A stretch of 64,000 nucleotides of DNA, from the NCBI GenBank assembly GCA_028829895.1, contig CM054184.1, positions 20,501,701 through 20,565,700 of the forward strand. Direction: 5' to 3'. Positions 36,708-50,800 of this stretch are shown one piece after another. Both the position numbers and the translations under genes were made by a program. How positions within the stretch are numbered: position 1 is the stretch's first letter; the number at the start of each line of letters is the position of its first letter. Origin of the DNA: Sinotaia quadrata. Lineage: Eukaryota; Mollusca; Gastropoda; Architaenioglossa; Viviparidae. A model generated the notes under the pieces. The model had not been told where the DNA came from, did no database searches, and worked only from the letters and a program-made list of their open reading frames with translations.

Positions 36708-36808
36708 TCTTCTTCTTCTCCTCCTTCTCCTTCTCCTCCTTCTCCTCCTCCTTCCTCTTCTTCTTCTTCCTCTTCTTCTCCTCCTCCTCCCTCTTCTTCT
36801 TCCTCTTA
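36708..36808. repeat. CTT/CCT polypyrimidine microsatellite
   Basis: A strand-asymmetric trinucleotide tract that has expanded inside the hAT fossil just after its LSRGTI codons. It creates poly-R and poly-K/E open frames with no meaning. The homologous tract is at 58,088-58,216. Confidence 0.95.
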
Positions 36809-36824
36809 CGAAGAATATGCACCA

Positions 36825-37205
36825 AATTATAGTCCCTCTTGATAATAAAATGGTTTCGAATTTGCTTCTAGCTTCAAGGCACAGGGCGCTTGCGCATTCT
36901 ACCAAGCACTGCTTAACAAACTCGCCATCAGAAAATGGCTTGTTGTTTTTAGCAAGGTTGTATGCTACCTTGAAGCTTGCCTCTGTAGCACTATCATACA
37001 GTGTTGTAAATAAGATTGCTTTGTAAATATGGTCTATTGCTTCTTTAGCTTCGTAACACACTTTGCGGCTGTTTTCCTGCGTTCTTCCTCGGACATTTTA
37101 CTACCAAACTCGCCATGTTTTGATTGGTGGTATCGTTTCAAATTGCATTCCTTGAATACGAAAACCGTCCCGTGACACATTAAACACACTACCATATTCC
37201 CTGAA
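36825..37205 (-). pseudogene. Fossil hAT transposase with BED zinc finger (spacer 1)
   Basis: Two frames of one protein. At 37,033-37,205 a BED-type finger reads VCLMCHGTVFVFKECNLKRY then HQSKH, with C-x2-C and H-x4-H ligands. At 36,825-37,061 the next part reads EASFKVAYNLAKNNKPFSDG and then EFVKQCLVE, with SLSR-like LLSRGTI at its end. The order matches ZBED5/GTF2IRD2-like hAT transposases. The two parts are out of frame with each other, a stop precedes the finger, and the downstream catalytic part is replaced by a microsatellite, so it is dead. Confidence 0.8.
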
Positions 37206-38061
37206 TTACTAAAGAAATATTTGTGTCTACTCTACATTGGACGCACTGCATTCTTTTTCAATTTTGCGCTTATCGAACATAGAACTGAGGCTAAAAATCA
37301 CGGCAATGTTTCACCACGTTTATAGGATTTGATCCTTTATAGTGCCTTCTCCAATTTAAAATCTAGGACTTTTAAAATAAAAAATCATTTTTTTTAAATG
37401 AAAATATTTTCTTACAAAATTAAATAGCAATGTTCTAATCCATGTTGATAGGATGAATGATAGATTATTTTTAATCAATATACACTATCGAAATGTTAAA
37501 TCAATTAAAACTTTGGAAATAAATTTAACACCGTCTCTACATTCTTTTAAAGTTTTGTAACAATGCATTTTCATCATGGCTTCAGTCCATGATGAAGTGG
37601 GTTTGTTTTACCCCAGTTCTGGTCCGCCTCACCTGTATTTCGGAAAATGGAGAGACCATTCTTAACCACCCTTTTAATATCGAGTACATATGCATGATTC
37701 TATATGCATGTTTAGGTGTATTATGTAATAGGACAAAGTTACAAGTGCTTTAATTATTTTCGCATAAAATTTAATACATAAGCACTGATTTTAATTCGTG
37801 GTTAAATGGGCATTAGTGCTCAACTGATTTTGCATTTGATTCTTGTATTCCGTAGAACTCATTTGAATTTGTAAGTATACGAGCTTTTAAGGACGTAATC
37901 AGACCGTGTCAAATGTTGATGACAGTAAAAATATTACCATTTCGGATTTAAGTACAGAAAATTGAAACATTTTTCTAAGCAGATCTTTTGCCGATGATTA
38001 TATTTTAAATTGTCAATGACAAAATCATAATTAAACAGAAATTTGGAAAATTTGTCATATT

Positions 38062-39946
38062 TCAGATGGTAGTTTGACAGCTGTATGGCGTTTTCTTTGC
38101 GGTGTTATGGCCTTGATCAGTAAAATCTGAACACTCTAGAGAGTTAGGCACAGTTGAATCCGAAACTTGATGAACACCAAGCTGTTCTAAATGGACACTG
38201 CTTCCTTTCTCTGAGTTTTCTCTTTTACTGTGCTGGCTGCTTGTTCTCGTAACACAGCGACCTAATTCCGTGCAATTCGCATGCACTTTAATAGACGCTT
38301 GTCTCTTTGGACCGTTGGGTGCAGATCCGCACTGGAACTGTGTAACATCCGAAACACACTCGACTGGGTATGATGATGCTGTTGATGTGATCCGCTTAGG
38401 TTGCGTTTGATTGAATGATCGGTTTTGTCTCATCTCGACTTCGTGGTGGTCGTTGGGAGAATTTCCAGTCGCAGTTTGCTGCAGAGAGACAGAGGTATTA
38501 TCGGTAGTACTCGAAGTGACAGAAACATCGCTGCAGCATGCCTCTGTCTCGCTAGATAGAGCCGGCGTTTTTCTTTCTTTGTTGTGCGACGGTTTTCCTC
38601 TATCACTTGCGTCATTGCTTTCGAGTTTGGGCCTGTGGCGATGACTGTTTTCTGTTTCGGCTCTCCGCCTTCTGGTTTTTCTGGCAAAGTCTGCTGAAAC
38701 ACCTGTCTCGTCAACGGGGGCTGATGTACTCCTTCCATAATTGTGTACACGACCATTCGAGTTTGCTTGACGGTATCCTGAAGTGTTGCATTTCTTGAGC
38801 ACACAGTTTGTTCTCAGGGCGGGTATCGTTTCTGTCCCTGGTTCCGTCTCACTGCCACTGAGAAATGACTCGACATCGTCTGTTTGAAAATCTTGGTCTG
38901 TCATGCATTTAGTGCAGTTAGGATCGCTGCAGCTGTCCCGATCCTCACTTTCTCCTGGCGCGGATTCTGAGCTGCTGTGTCTCTTTGTTCGATACCTGGG
39001 TGACTTGTTTCGCTGTTGTCTGCACAATCGTTGGTTAGATGAAGTGCGCGTAGGTGACAGTTGTGGCTCTAAATAATTGCGGGTACGTTTCAAAATACTC
39101 TGATTGGTCCCGATTGGAAGAGGTGTCGGCATCTGTCTGAGGGTGAAGCTTGAAGGAACCTGTTGTGAGAACCTGTGATTAGCCGGATACCTTTGCTGGA
39201 CACCTCGTAAGTATGTTTCTTTTTGGTCTGGTGAATATTCTGAATTAATACTTTTGTTTGTTGTTATTCCACTCTTATCACCGTAGACTCTTGATTTGGA
39301 AGGTTTTGTGAGGGGATTGTGTATATCAGCCTGGTGACAGATGGATGTGTCGCCACCCGTTTTATTTCCATTTGCTTGAGATTTTCTAGGAAATGTTCTA
39401 CAATTTGTGCAAATTGATTCTGGACAACAGTTATCCCCTTTTGTAGCAGGAGAACAAATATTGTTACTACAGTTATTACAACCCATTGAGGAATGAACAA
39501 TGCACAAATGTGGCATTGTATTGCAATGGGCCCCATTGAAGTGGGGCGTTGAACAGTGATAAGTATGGGTATGCCTTTGAAAGGATGGGTTTGGCTCCTG
39601 CATTTCGGATATGTCTGACAGCGAGGCAAAGTGAACTGGGCACGTTTTTGGTGTAAGACAACCGTTCATGCGAAGATCCGGCTGGAACGCCGTGGTACAC
39701 TGATGCTGAGAGACAGGAGGTTCACTGAACCCCCTTTGCGAAATCCTTTCAGCCATCCAGCCTCCCGTGTCCTCGGCACTGTCTGACTTGTCTCTAATGT
39801 GTGCCTGGGAGTGACCACCCTGACCTGTCAGTAGCGGGCGTTGTTCAGCTGAACCGAGTCGTGCTCGTCTGTCTTGGTGCAGGTCATTCGGAACTTGTAC
39901 CTGACTTCGGGACAGGAGACTTTGGCTATTGTCTGGATTACTACCC
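38062..39946 (-). CDS. Receptor copy 2 exon 8 (cytoplasmic tail, stop)
   Basis: 1885 bases: one base completes an arginine codon, then 627 codons and the stop. The acceptor is TTTGACAG. It includes the LGS tripeptide missing from copy 1. Knuckles read CPESICTNC and CSDPNCTKC. Confidence 0.9.
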
Positions 39947-42900
39947 CTGTCAAACAAATAATCTTGGTTAATAGTAGTATACTTAGCAACTAAAGATGTT
40001 TGCCTTCATGAAATAATAAATGAGTTGATTAAATGTTCACTAAATTTTGTATGCACTCTTTATAAATATTGAAAAGCTACGTTTGAGCTGGACTCATAGG
40101 AAAAAATAATAGAAATTAATTTTGCATGTTGTCTTTTGTGTGGTATCACTTTCATACCTCAGTGCTAATCCATTTGTGCTGCCATTGTTTGCTGACTTTT
40201 GCTCGCGTGCACTGGCATTACTAAGAATTCCTTCACTTTTCTGCTTGCTATTGCCGTTCTCGCACCGCAGTGGGTAGCGTTCCATATCAGAATCTTAAAC
40301 AAACAGGGAAAGAAAATATACATGTACAATGCCAAAATCATTTGCTGCAAACATATTTGTGTTTGTTTTGTGAGTGTTTATTTTTTTTATATATGTTAGA
40401 AACGAAAATTATACTCTACTTATATGCATAAAATCTCAGTTAATTACATATATGTAACACGTGCACCACTTAGTTATTGAAGATAATTATTTTTAAAACT
40501 TAATCTTTCATAACTAATTCCAAGTGATGAGAATAATAATTTTATTTTATTAATGATCCTCCAACAGACATCACTTGTCTCTCACATGGCGGATATTTTG
40601 GCGATGTAAACGTTTTTACAATTCCACATTAAACAACATTTACAGTCACATAAGATTTCTGCAGGTGGAAAAAGGAGAAGACAAATCCTACTTTAATCTA
40701 TATTTAGCGAGTCCCCACCCACCCACTTTCTTCTCCAACATAAGAATATCTATATCAATATGCATAAGAAGATCAATAAATTTATTAAAAGAAAAATCAA
40801 CTATACAAATGTGTAAATCAACTATTACAATGTGCAGCACAAAAATGCAAAGTAATACATTAAATTAATTAAATGTATTTTTCTAAATTTTTATTTTTCT
40901 TATGACAAATAATTACTCTAAATTTTTGCCATGTATACCCATTTAAGCCATTTAGACAACCACCTTTGGTCCAGTCTATGAATAAAAGAACAAATCATTG
41001 GAAGTCATGAAGCAAAGGCCGACATAAACAGGATGCAGAGGGGGGACACTCACCGTAAGCTGTCTGATTGCGTAACCGCTCGCGTATCACAGGTGCAGGC
41101 AGTGATGCCTGACACACGGCAGTTATCGTCATAAGAACTGAGACTCCCATAGGAGTCTATAGAGCATGGCAAGCCAACAGTGACTATTTCACAAAAGAAA
41201 GAACAAACAGGTAATTTTCGCCTGAGGGTAAAAAATCAGTGTGATACCCGATGAAAAACCCAAAGAGTATATATACCCCGACCCAGCCAAAAATTATTAC
41301 TCTGAAATAAATCCACGGAGCCCTTACTGACTTCCTGCGGATAGTGAGACAGAATAAGGCATGCCTGAAATTATAAAATTCTATCTTTGTAAATAATGAT
41401 TTTTGTTAAAGATATTTATTACAAATTTCCTTAAATTCATTTTATTCTTGGAAATGATGTATTTAAAATTGACTTGTATTTGGAATATTATTCTTGGTGT
41501 AAAGAACTCAGATAAACAAAACTTGTAAAGAAATTTAATAGAAGCTTGAAAGTTGAACTTGAGGCTCCACTTGAGACTCACAGCTCAGGGTTGGACTCAC
41601 ATTCAGACTGAGACTCAACCACAACCAAAAGAAGAAGAAATCAGAAGGCTGCTTGCTGACTGCAACATACAATCAAGGAGCAAGCTAAAGTTTCTTATTC
41701 ATTACAATATAACTCCATTTTATCTCAAATTATTCTCAAAACTTACAATCTCCTGCAAAAGTAGTTATTATCCCCATTCACACGCTGTACAATAAATACA
41801 ATGTGTCAAACAATGTCACATATTAATACACCACATGGGCGCAGCTTAGTTCAAACATTTGTAGTAAATAAATCAACTTACATAGTACATCTTTACATAA
41901 CACAAGTATAACATATTAATAGAAAAATGTATGAGATGTTTCCAAGTCCACTCTCAATCAGTTTAAACTCACCACTCAAGCTAACGACTGCCTTCAGAGC
42001 CGGACTTCTCTCTTTGTCTTCAAATTCAAAAGAGAATAGACAGCAAAATTCTCTACTGCAATTAAACTCCATAAACTCATCCCATTGGCTAATCTCGTTC
42101 TCATAAATTCATATACATATATCGCGTCGGTCAGTTCCATGTGCACCCTGTTAGTAGTTGAGTGACCATGCTGCCTAAACATACTTTGAGGAATGGATAA
42201 ACACAGTTTTGTGAAAACAGTTATTGTATTTTGTTTTTATCAGATCGCACCAGTTTCTTATGCTAAACTATACTAAGTCACTGTTTCAGGTTGGATACGC
42301 TCCCTTTGCTAGAATGTTCACTTGTCGTGGTCTGTCGCTACGGTTAGTATGTTGCATACAACTTTTGATTTTCCCGAAAACAATTGTGACTTCTGCAACA
42401 TCTGAACGTTTGTTTTGTTTTGTTCCAGTATGAATTAGACTGTTGTTTGATTTTGTTTGAATCTGAGTTTTGTTTTAGTATGAATCTGACTAATCTATAT
42501 CTTTACATTACTCCAATTAAGATTTGTTTCTACATGACTGTTGATCAATCAGCTTTATTTTTTAATTTTTATTTTATTCTCTTTTATAGCAGTGTTCACA
42601 ATTATTCTTTAGGCCGTTTTAAACAGTTGCATTCGGAAAATTTTTATAAAATAAAATCTATTTAATTTTTTATGCATATTGACATTTTTTAAGTGATAGA
42701 TTGACATGCCGCAGTTATGTAATTCTTTATTTGCACACAAAATGCTGACAAACACATCTTCAAAGCTTGAGTTACCGCTACTACATTAGTGCAACAGTCA
42801 TTCTACTCTCTCGGCACTCCGTGAATGGATGTTAAAGCTATTATCTTTCTTAAAATTACTATCCTTCAGTATCCACGTACCCGCTATATACCCCGTTCCA

Positions 42901-44616
42901 GGTTCAGTGGTTATGTAATGTCTGTCGCGCGAAGCTCTTCTCCAACGTCGGGCTGAAATGAACGTTAGAGGAAAAAGTAATGGAACATTTATTTATCAGT
43001 TGTTTAATTACTAAGTTATTTTGAGTATGAAACATTTATATGTTCTCTTTCTTACTTACTCATTAATTTTTCACAATTAGAACAGTTAAATTAGAAATAT
43101 AAAAGTATACATATTTATTGAACAGATATTCCTGCATCTCAATATTTTTTCCTACAGAAAATAACCATTATAATATAATGGCTATATTACCATACCCCCA
43201 CCCTATCCCTAAAGCCGAAAGTTTTCATTACCTGGGAAATATTTATAATTTGGAAGTTCTCCAAATTTAATTCATTTGGTGACGTCAGAGGTATACTCAT
43301 TACACGAGGGTGTTCCTTGAGAGTATACGTTAGAGAGGTATGCGTGGACATAAATGTGTTTGAATGTACATAGCTTGTTGTGTAAGTGTGTACATAAATG
43401 TGTTTGAATGTACATAGCTTGTTGTGTAAGTGTGTACAGAGCTTGTTGTGTAAGTGTGTACATAGTGATGTATGCATGGACATAAATGTGTTTGAATGTA
43501 CATAGCTTGTTGTGTAAGTGTGTACAGAGCTTGTTGTGTAAGTGTGTACATAGTGATGTATGCATGGACATAAATGTTTTTGAATGTACATAGCTTGTTG
43601 TGTAAGTGTGTACAGAGCTTGTTGTGTAAGTGTGTACATAGTGATGTATGCATGGACATAAATGTGTTTGAATGTACATAGCTTGTTGTGTAAGTGTGTA
43701 CAGAGCTTGTTGTGTAAGTGTGTACATAGTGATGTATGCATGGACATAAATGTGTTTGTGTGTACATAGCTTGTTGTGTAAGTGTGTACATAGCTTGTTG
43801 TGTAAGTGTGTACATAGTGATGTTTGCGTGGACATAGTTTGTTGTGTACGTGTGTACATAGCTTGTTGTGTACGTGTGTACATAGCTTGTTGTGTAAGTG
43901 TGTACATAGCTTGTTGTGTAAGTGTGTACATAGCTTGTTGTGTACTTGTGTACATAGCTTGTTGTGTAAGTGTGTACATAGCTTGTTGTATAAGGGTGTA
44001 TATATTGTTGTGAATGTTATTAACACTGCATCTGAACAATGTCTGGCCATCCAATAGAATTGTACAATCTTACTTCCGATAATTAAATCAAACAAAATGT
44101 AAATTTATCGCACTCAAATACAATACAGATATAATCTAATTATTATGTTAAAATATGTCGAACGGTATCTTATTATTAGGAAGTAAATGATTACAAATAC
44201 AATATCGATTGTTTATGCTATTACGCACGTTTTCCTTAACACTAAAAGCGTTACTGTGGTATTTTGTATAATGAGACATACAGCAAATCGTGTACCTCTC
44301 AAAACAGTAATAACGAGAAATACAGCAAATCGCATACCTCTCATAACAAAACAGATAGTAAAAATGATGAGGATTGACAGAAAGACGACAGAACCAACTG
44401 CAAGGCCAATGATTCCAGTAGAATCTAGGTCGCCAGCGTTTCCTAAAAATAAAATAAATGACATTAGCAAGTTACAAATATCTTAGGTAAAAAAAATATA
44501 TTATAAATAATTGAAAACGAAAATATCCGTTTCTCTCTGCTGCCACGTAACTCAGAATACTTTTACTTCTAACATTATCGCACATTTAATTTCATTTCAT
44601 TTAATTTAATAAGCCA

Positions 44617-44704
<88 letters not shown>

Positions 44705-44770
44705 GATGATGATAATGACATGAGAGAGTGATGGTAGGTAGATAGATAAATAAACAGACAGAGCTTCAAT

Positions 44771-44856
<86 letters not shown>

Positions 44857-47800
44857 GATAGATAGATCATTACATTGACATTACGTGGTTTTTATTTATT
44901 TGCTAACTGAAATAACGTTTTGGTGCCATTGTCTCATACTATATTTTTTCGCCCATTACTAACGAAATACAGAAGTAGAGCACTATCTTCTGCCTACATA
45001 AGCTTACCTTCACTTTTACCTCTTTCCGACATGGATGTGTCCGATAGAGAGGTTGGAATAGGTGTGGTAAGTAACGTCGATGTTAATGAACTTCCTTGTG
45101 TAGTTGTCTGAGGCTCTGTGGGGTAAAACCTCATTAGTGAATGCTAATCTGCAGATTGTGTAATTAGTTATTTACGATATATTACTATTATTTAATTATT
45201 TTAACAAAACAAATGATAAAACGGACCTAATATTATCGACAAAATCATTAATTTAAAAAGTTCGAATTTCTAGAAATTTTGAGTAATAACATTACGTATC
45301 GTCACGCCTACTGCAATAAACCAACATAGTTATCTTCTAAGCTACTATTGCGATTACTACTACTACTACCACCACTCTCACCACCTCCGCAAAGAAGAAC
45401 ATGGTCGACGGCTGTGATAGTAATGATATAAAAGATAGAGAATAATATAATATAGTATAATATAGTATAGTATAATATAATACAATACAATATAATACAA
45501 TACAATACAATATAATATAATATAATATAATATAATATAATATAATATAATATAATATAATATAATATAATATAATATAATATAATATAATATAATACAA
45601 TATAATATAATATAATATAATATACGAATATGGGCACATATGTATATGTAATAACGCTTCTTGTAAGAAATAATACCTACAATTTTAAAATAAACAGAGG
45701 AAAGAAAAATGGAACCCATTTAAAATTAGGGTAAATGTAAGCATCAAAAATAGCAGAATTTTGCTAATCACAGATTGAAAGATTGTCGACACGAACAAAA
45801 AATGTGAAAAATAGGGGAAAAAAAGACATATAAACTCTGATGCCTTCAACACCAAAATGTAGTTCGCATAATGAAGAGCAAGCTAGCTAGATAAATAGAA
45901 TGATAGTAAATTAAAGTTTAGCTCTTGTTCCTGGGTAGTTTCTGAAGATTTTTTAGTTAGAAAAATCCAGCACAAATATTGGTCTTCTTGATACATCTGA
46001 CTGCCAGTTAATGGTGCATGACGCATGACAGTAGCTAAACGCCAGCCATTTATATTTAGCACTGACGACTCTCCCCATTCAGGGCTTAAGTGTTCAAGCT
46101 TGCGTCTTGTTATATACACCGTTGCTATCTTCCTTAATGTTGAACACTGCAGTTAAGTTGGAAGGATGACAGCGTTTCTTAAATCACATCTCTTTTTTCA
46201 TCGCCTTCTTATGAGATCCATTAATCTAACTATTAATATTATTATTAGTAACTATTAGTAAGCAATCTCACAAGACAAAACAAAACAAAAAGGTTACCAC
46301 TTATCATTACCACTATTACCTGTTTCTCGTGCACGTGTGATCTGTAATATCACAGGACTCTGCAGACATTTTGTTTTGTGACTCATCTTATCTTCCACAT
46401 AAAAGTATTCATGTAGCTTTATTCTACGTCATAACATTTCCTTGCTATGTATGTGCTATTGGAATCCCGAGAGAAATGTTTTATACTTTGTATTTCATTC
46501 AATTTTTCTCGAAATATTATCGAGGACTGATTATACATTGTTATACGTCATTAAACACCTTTTGATTCACCTCTTTCCTCTTCTAGTTTTAAAATATTTC
46601 TAAATTATTTTTCAGATCCATTAAACTAACCATTAATTCTAATTATGATAATAAACAATCTCACAAAACAAAAAGAAAAAAGGTACTTATCATTACCACT
46701 ATAATAACATCGACACTGAAATCAAAGTGCATTAAAAAATAGTTTAAAATATTTAAATCAAAATGCATTACAAAATTGTAAAGACTTAATCAATGAGAAA
46801 TTGAACCATCCACTTACTAGGAAAGTGAAACGTATAACTTTCATTACGTCTGATTATTTCTCCTTTTTTGTGTCCCTTGATGACGCAGAAATATGTGGCG
46901 CTGTCATGCTCTGTCACGTTCATTTTGGTTATCACCAATTTTGTGCGTCTTGTCATATCATCATAAAATTCTTGCGCGCCTACCTGAATAAGAAAGGAAA
47001 CTTGTTACAGTGGCATTCCGTATTAAACTAAGTAGTGGTTTGCAAGTACAGATGATACATATATATACACATTAAGTGCAAAAACGAAAGTAGATTAAAT
47101 CTAATTATTTTACATGTTAAAGTTTACAGCAGGCCATAATACTGATAACAACATAAGAAAAAGATAAATATATAAAAAATATTGATGTTATAGGAGTTTA
47201 TCGCGATATTTCTATTCTTGAATATAATTCACAGGGTTTTCTACCCTTACTCGCACAGGCTTAAAACATACATATTATCTATGTGAAACTTTAAAAGCAA
47301 AAGAAACCACTTAGTTTTTAAAATAAATATGTAAGCTATTTACGCTGTTAATCAATTTTAATCAAAATATATCGAGATTATCAGAAATAGATGTTTTGAA
47401 AAGTCGAGGATTCCGAAAATCCCCCCCCCCCCTTCTGAGACAAACACACGAAATGGAATCATTCTCTCATGGTTAATTGCAGATATATGGTCAGTGTCTG
47501 ATTGAGTGTCTGATGCATACTGTCCATTGTGGGTCGACACTAATGAAGACAATTAATTTGGTCTTTATGAACGATGAGCCATGGTCCAAATGGAAAAAGG
47601 TCTTTATTTGCGATGGCCTTTGTTCCAATCGAATAATATCTTTATTTGCGATAGGCCGTGGTTCTAATCGAAGAATGATTTATTTACGATAGGCCATGGT
47701 TTTAATGTATGAAGATTCAAAGTCTTTGACAGAGTTCTACTTAGCTCAGAGTTGAATGACAGTCCTATGTATATTGACTTGATGGTCTAATTGGCTTCAC

Positions 47801-50800
47801 TTCTTCAGTTCTGATACGGCTAAATGACAGGTCTCATGGTTCTGATTTTAGGTGTAACTTGCTTCACGTTCTGACAGAGCTGGAAAAGGCGGCCATTGTT
47901 TCCTCTCACCCGTTCATTAATCCTACTTAGGTCTTCTAGTTATGAAATATATATTTATGCATTGTGGTAAAGGAAAAATAGGGAAAATTTTAAGAGTGTT
48001 CAAATAAGGAGTGGGACGTCAGAGACGATACAGGTGGTATGGGACACCAGAGTGGATATACTTGTGGGATCGAGGAATGTGTTCGACCTGGCTTAACTTT
48101 AAAATAATATAATTTGTAGGTTTACCATAGATGAATCTAGACAGAATAATTTCGTGGACGTAAAAATGTTTCATTTATTTTGACTTTTACATGTCTTACA
48201 TTGCTTACCATAAAAGGAATTGTACTCGGACTCGTGTGCTAGACAAATATAAAAACAAGTACCTTTAGCAGTCAGGCAGTGACAAATATAAAAACGAGTA
48301 CCTTTAGCAGTCATGTAGTGACAAATATAAAAACAAGTACCTTTAGCAGTCAGGCAGTGACAAATATAAAAACGAGTACCTTTAGTAGTCATGAAGTGAC
48401 AAATATAAAAACAAGTACCTTTAGTAGTCATGAAGTGACAAATATAAAAACAAGTACCTTTAGTAGTCATGAAGTGACAAATATAAAAACAAGTACTTTT
48501 ATAGTCATGAAGTGACAAATATAAAAACAAGTACTTTTATAGTCATGAAGTGACAAATATAAAAACAAGTACTTTTATAGTCATGAAGTGACAAATATAA
48601 AAACAAGTACTTTTATAGTCATGAAGTGACAAATATAAAAACAAGTACTTTTATAGTCATGAAGTGACAAATATAAAAACAAGTACTTTTATAGTCATGA
48701 AATGACAAATATAAAAACAAGTACTTTTATAGTCATGAAGTGACAAATATAAAAACAAGTACCTTTAGCAGTCAGGCAGTGACAAATATAAAAACAAGTA
48801 CTTTTATAGTCATGTAGTGACAAATATAAAAACAGGTACCTTTAGCAGTCAGGCAGTGACAAAATATAAGACAAATATAAAAACAAGTACCTTTAGCAGT
48901 CAGGCAGTGACAAATATAAAAACAAGTACCTTTAGCAGTCATGCAGTGACAAATATAAAAACAAGTACCTTTAGTAGTCATGTAGTGACAAATATAAAAA
49001 CAAGTACCTTTAGTAGTCATGTAGTGACAAATATAAAAACAAGTACCTTTAGTAGTCATGTAGTGACAAATATAAAAACAAGTACCTTTAGTAGTCATGT
49101 AGTGACAAATATAAAAACAAGTACCTTTAGTAGTCATGTAGTGACAAATATAAAAACAAGTACCTTTAGTAGTCATGTAGTGATAAAATATAAGACTGTC
49201 AAGCAACCGCGAGAAATATACTGAATAAAACACAACGCAAGTTGAAAATATTTGTTAAACAATATCTTCGTGAAATAAAGCTCTAAAAATAATTACACTA
49301 TTTTTCATAAAACCTTTATGAAGATTTACTTTGTGACTAACTAACACAAGGTTTCAAATGTATGACGTCATCACTTACATGAACGTCCTTGTACTTGGGT
49401 TGTAGTTGAGGCGAGCCGTCGGGGTCGAACCTGATGATGATTAGATCGTTTATTCGCGGCGTTGACTCAGAAATAACCAATAACTGGAGTGAATCGAAGT
49501 ACTCCTTCAGATTTTCACACTCACAGTCCAGACTTAGAATTTTTGTGTCGGCATGGTAAACTCCCGTGAAATCTGTTTTTGAAAAGAAAGTATATATTTC
49601 TGATTAGCTATTTTATCTTGGCTACATTAATCAGCAGCTTTGCTCTAAGTATTAAAAAGTTAATAAGAATACATTAAATTAATGTTATTTAATATATTTT
49701 AAGACCGTAGAAAAATTCATTTAGTTTAGCTGAACTCCGTGCTGATAATAAAGCTACCGTTACTTGTAAACTTGTGCCTATGGGTCTGGGAAAGTATAAC
49801 TCTCGTAACCCAGAAGGCTGAATTATGCGGTCGTAAATTTCATTTATCTAACGTTTAAGTTTGTATCGTTAGAAAAAATAATTATTCAGGCTTAACGGGA
49901 TGTAAAGAAAAGAAACAACATATAAACAGACAGATATGTTTTAATAAACATATTGTTTTAGCATTTTAACAAATTAATTACTGACCCAGGCTGTAGGCCT
50001 AAATGTCAAGTGCAAGATTTATGAAAGAATTTATAAAAGACAATTGCTATTGCTGGATAGACTATATATATATTAGAAATTGAGTCCTATCACTATGTAA
50101 CAATAGAGAAATCGAAGTAGTCCCATCACTATGTAACAATAGAGGTCGAGATAGAGTCCCATCACTAATTAACACTAGAGGTCGAAATTGAGTCCCATCA
50201 CTATGTACCAATAGAGGTCGAAATAGAGTCCCATCAGTTCGAGGTAGCGATGGTAGGCGTATAGTCCTGGCACTGGGCACTAGTACCGACATTTTGGTGT
50301 AAGCATTTTGGTGGAGTCACTTAGAAAGACTACTGCAAAGCCTGTTACTCATACAGAATCCTTGCCGGACACCATCGATGGTGGAAGTTTGTAATACCGT
50401 CTCATCAGGTTCGACAGATCTATAGTCTGTGACAAGTATGGCTACTTTGGGATGACAGCTACGATGTGAGAATAAATTTGAACCAGGGCTGTGATGCTGA
50501 ATGATGACTCTCTGGTAAAGTGTCACAGTGAGGATGAATGATGACTCCCTAGTAAAGTGTCATAGTGAGGATGATCTCCAGTTATCTTACTTCTCTTCTA
50601 AGTGTGGGAGGAGACGTCAGAAGACTTCTTGAGAGACGGAATCCTCACATATTTTAACATTTGGGGGAGTGGGGGGAGTCACTTGGATTCCAGAGAGCTA
50701 TCGAGCAAAAGTGCTGCGATTAGGTCACAACATGCACCTGACCAGTCACAAGCTTTAGTCACGACATGCACCTGACCAGTCACAAGCTTTAGTCACGACA

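Larger units (their letters stand above)
14965..37285 (-). repeat. Segmental duplication unit 1 (about 22.3 kb)
   Basis: Contains all of receptor copy 1 and its upstream spacer. The left edge is recognised by the block TTTCACCACGTTTATAGGAT, which recurs at about 37,298 and 58,719 at the same distance below the last exon. Specific to unit 1 are the hAT insertion at 27,915-28,731, an insert at about 29,190-30,700, arrays at 33,430-34,085 and 34,760-35,020, and loss of the exon 6b region. Confidence 0.85.

Noticed and set aside
41994..42182. 62-codon frame identical in copies 2 and 3
   Set aside because: The two units are nearly identical here at the DNA level, and the frame lies in a dispersed repeat that is inverted and broken in copy 1.
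43187..44095. Long minus-strand open frame of 302 codons (and two overlapping ones)
   Set aside because: It runs through a 24-30-bp minisatellite. Several overlapping frames stay open and the peptide is a simple repeat with no start or splice support.
45308..45719. Poly I/L/Y open frames in all three minus-strand frames
   Set aside because: Pentanucleotide TATAA-type microsatellite.
48171..49233. Open frames of 78-153 codons on both strands (also 25,089-25,499)
   Set aside because: Intron 2 minisatellite; the copy number differs between paralogues and there is no coding signal.
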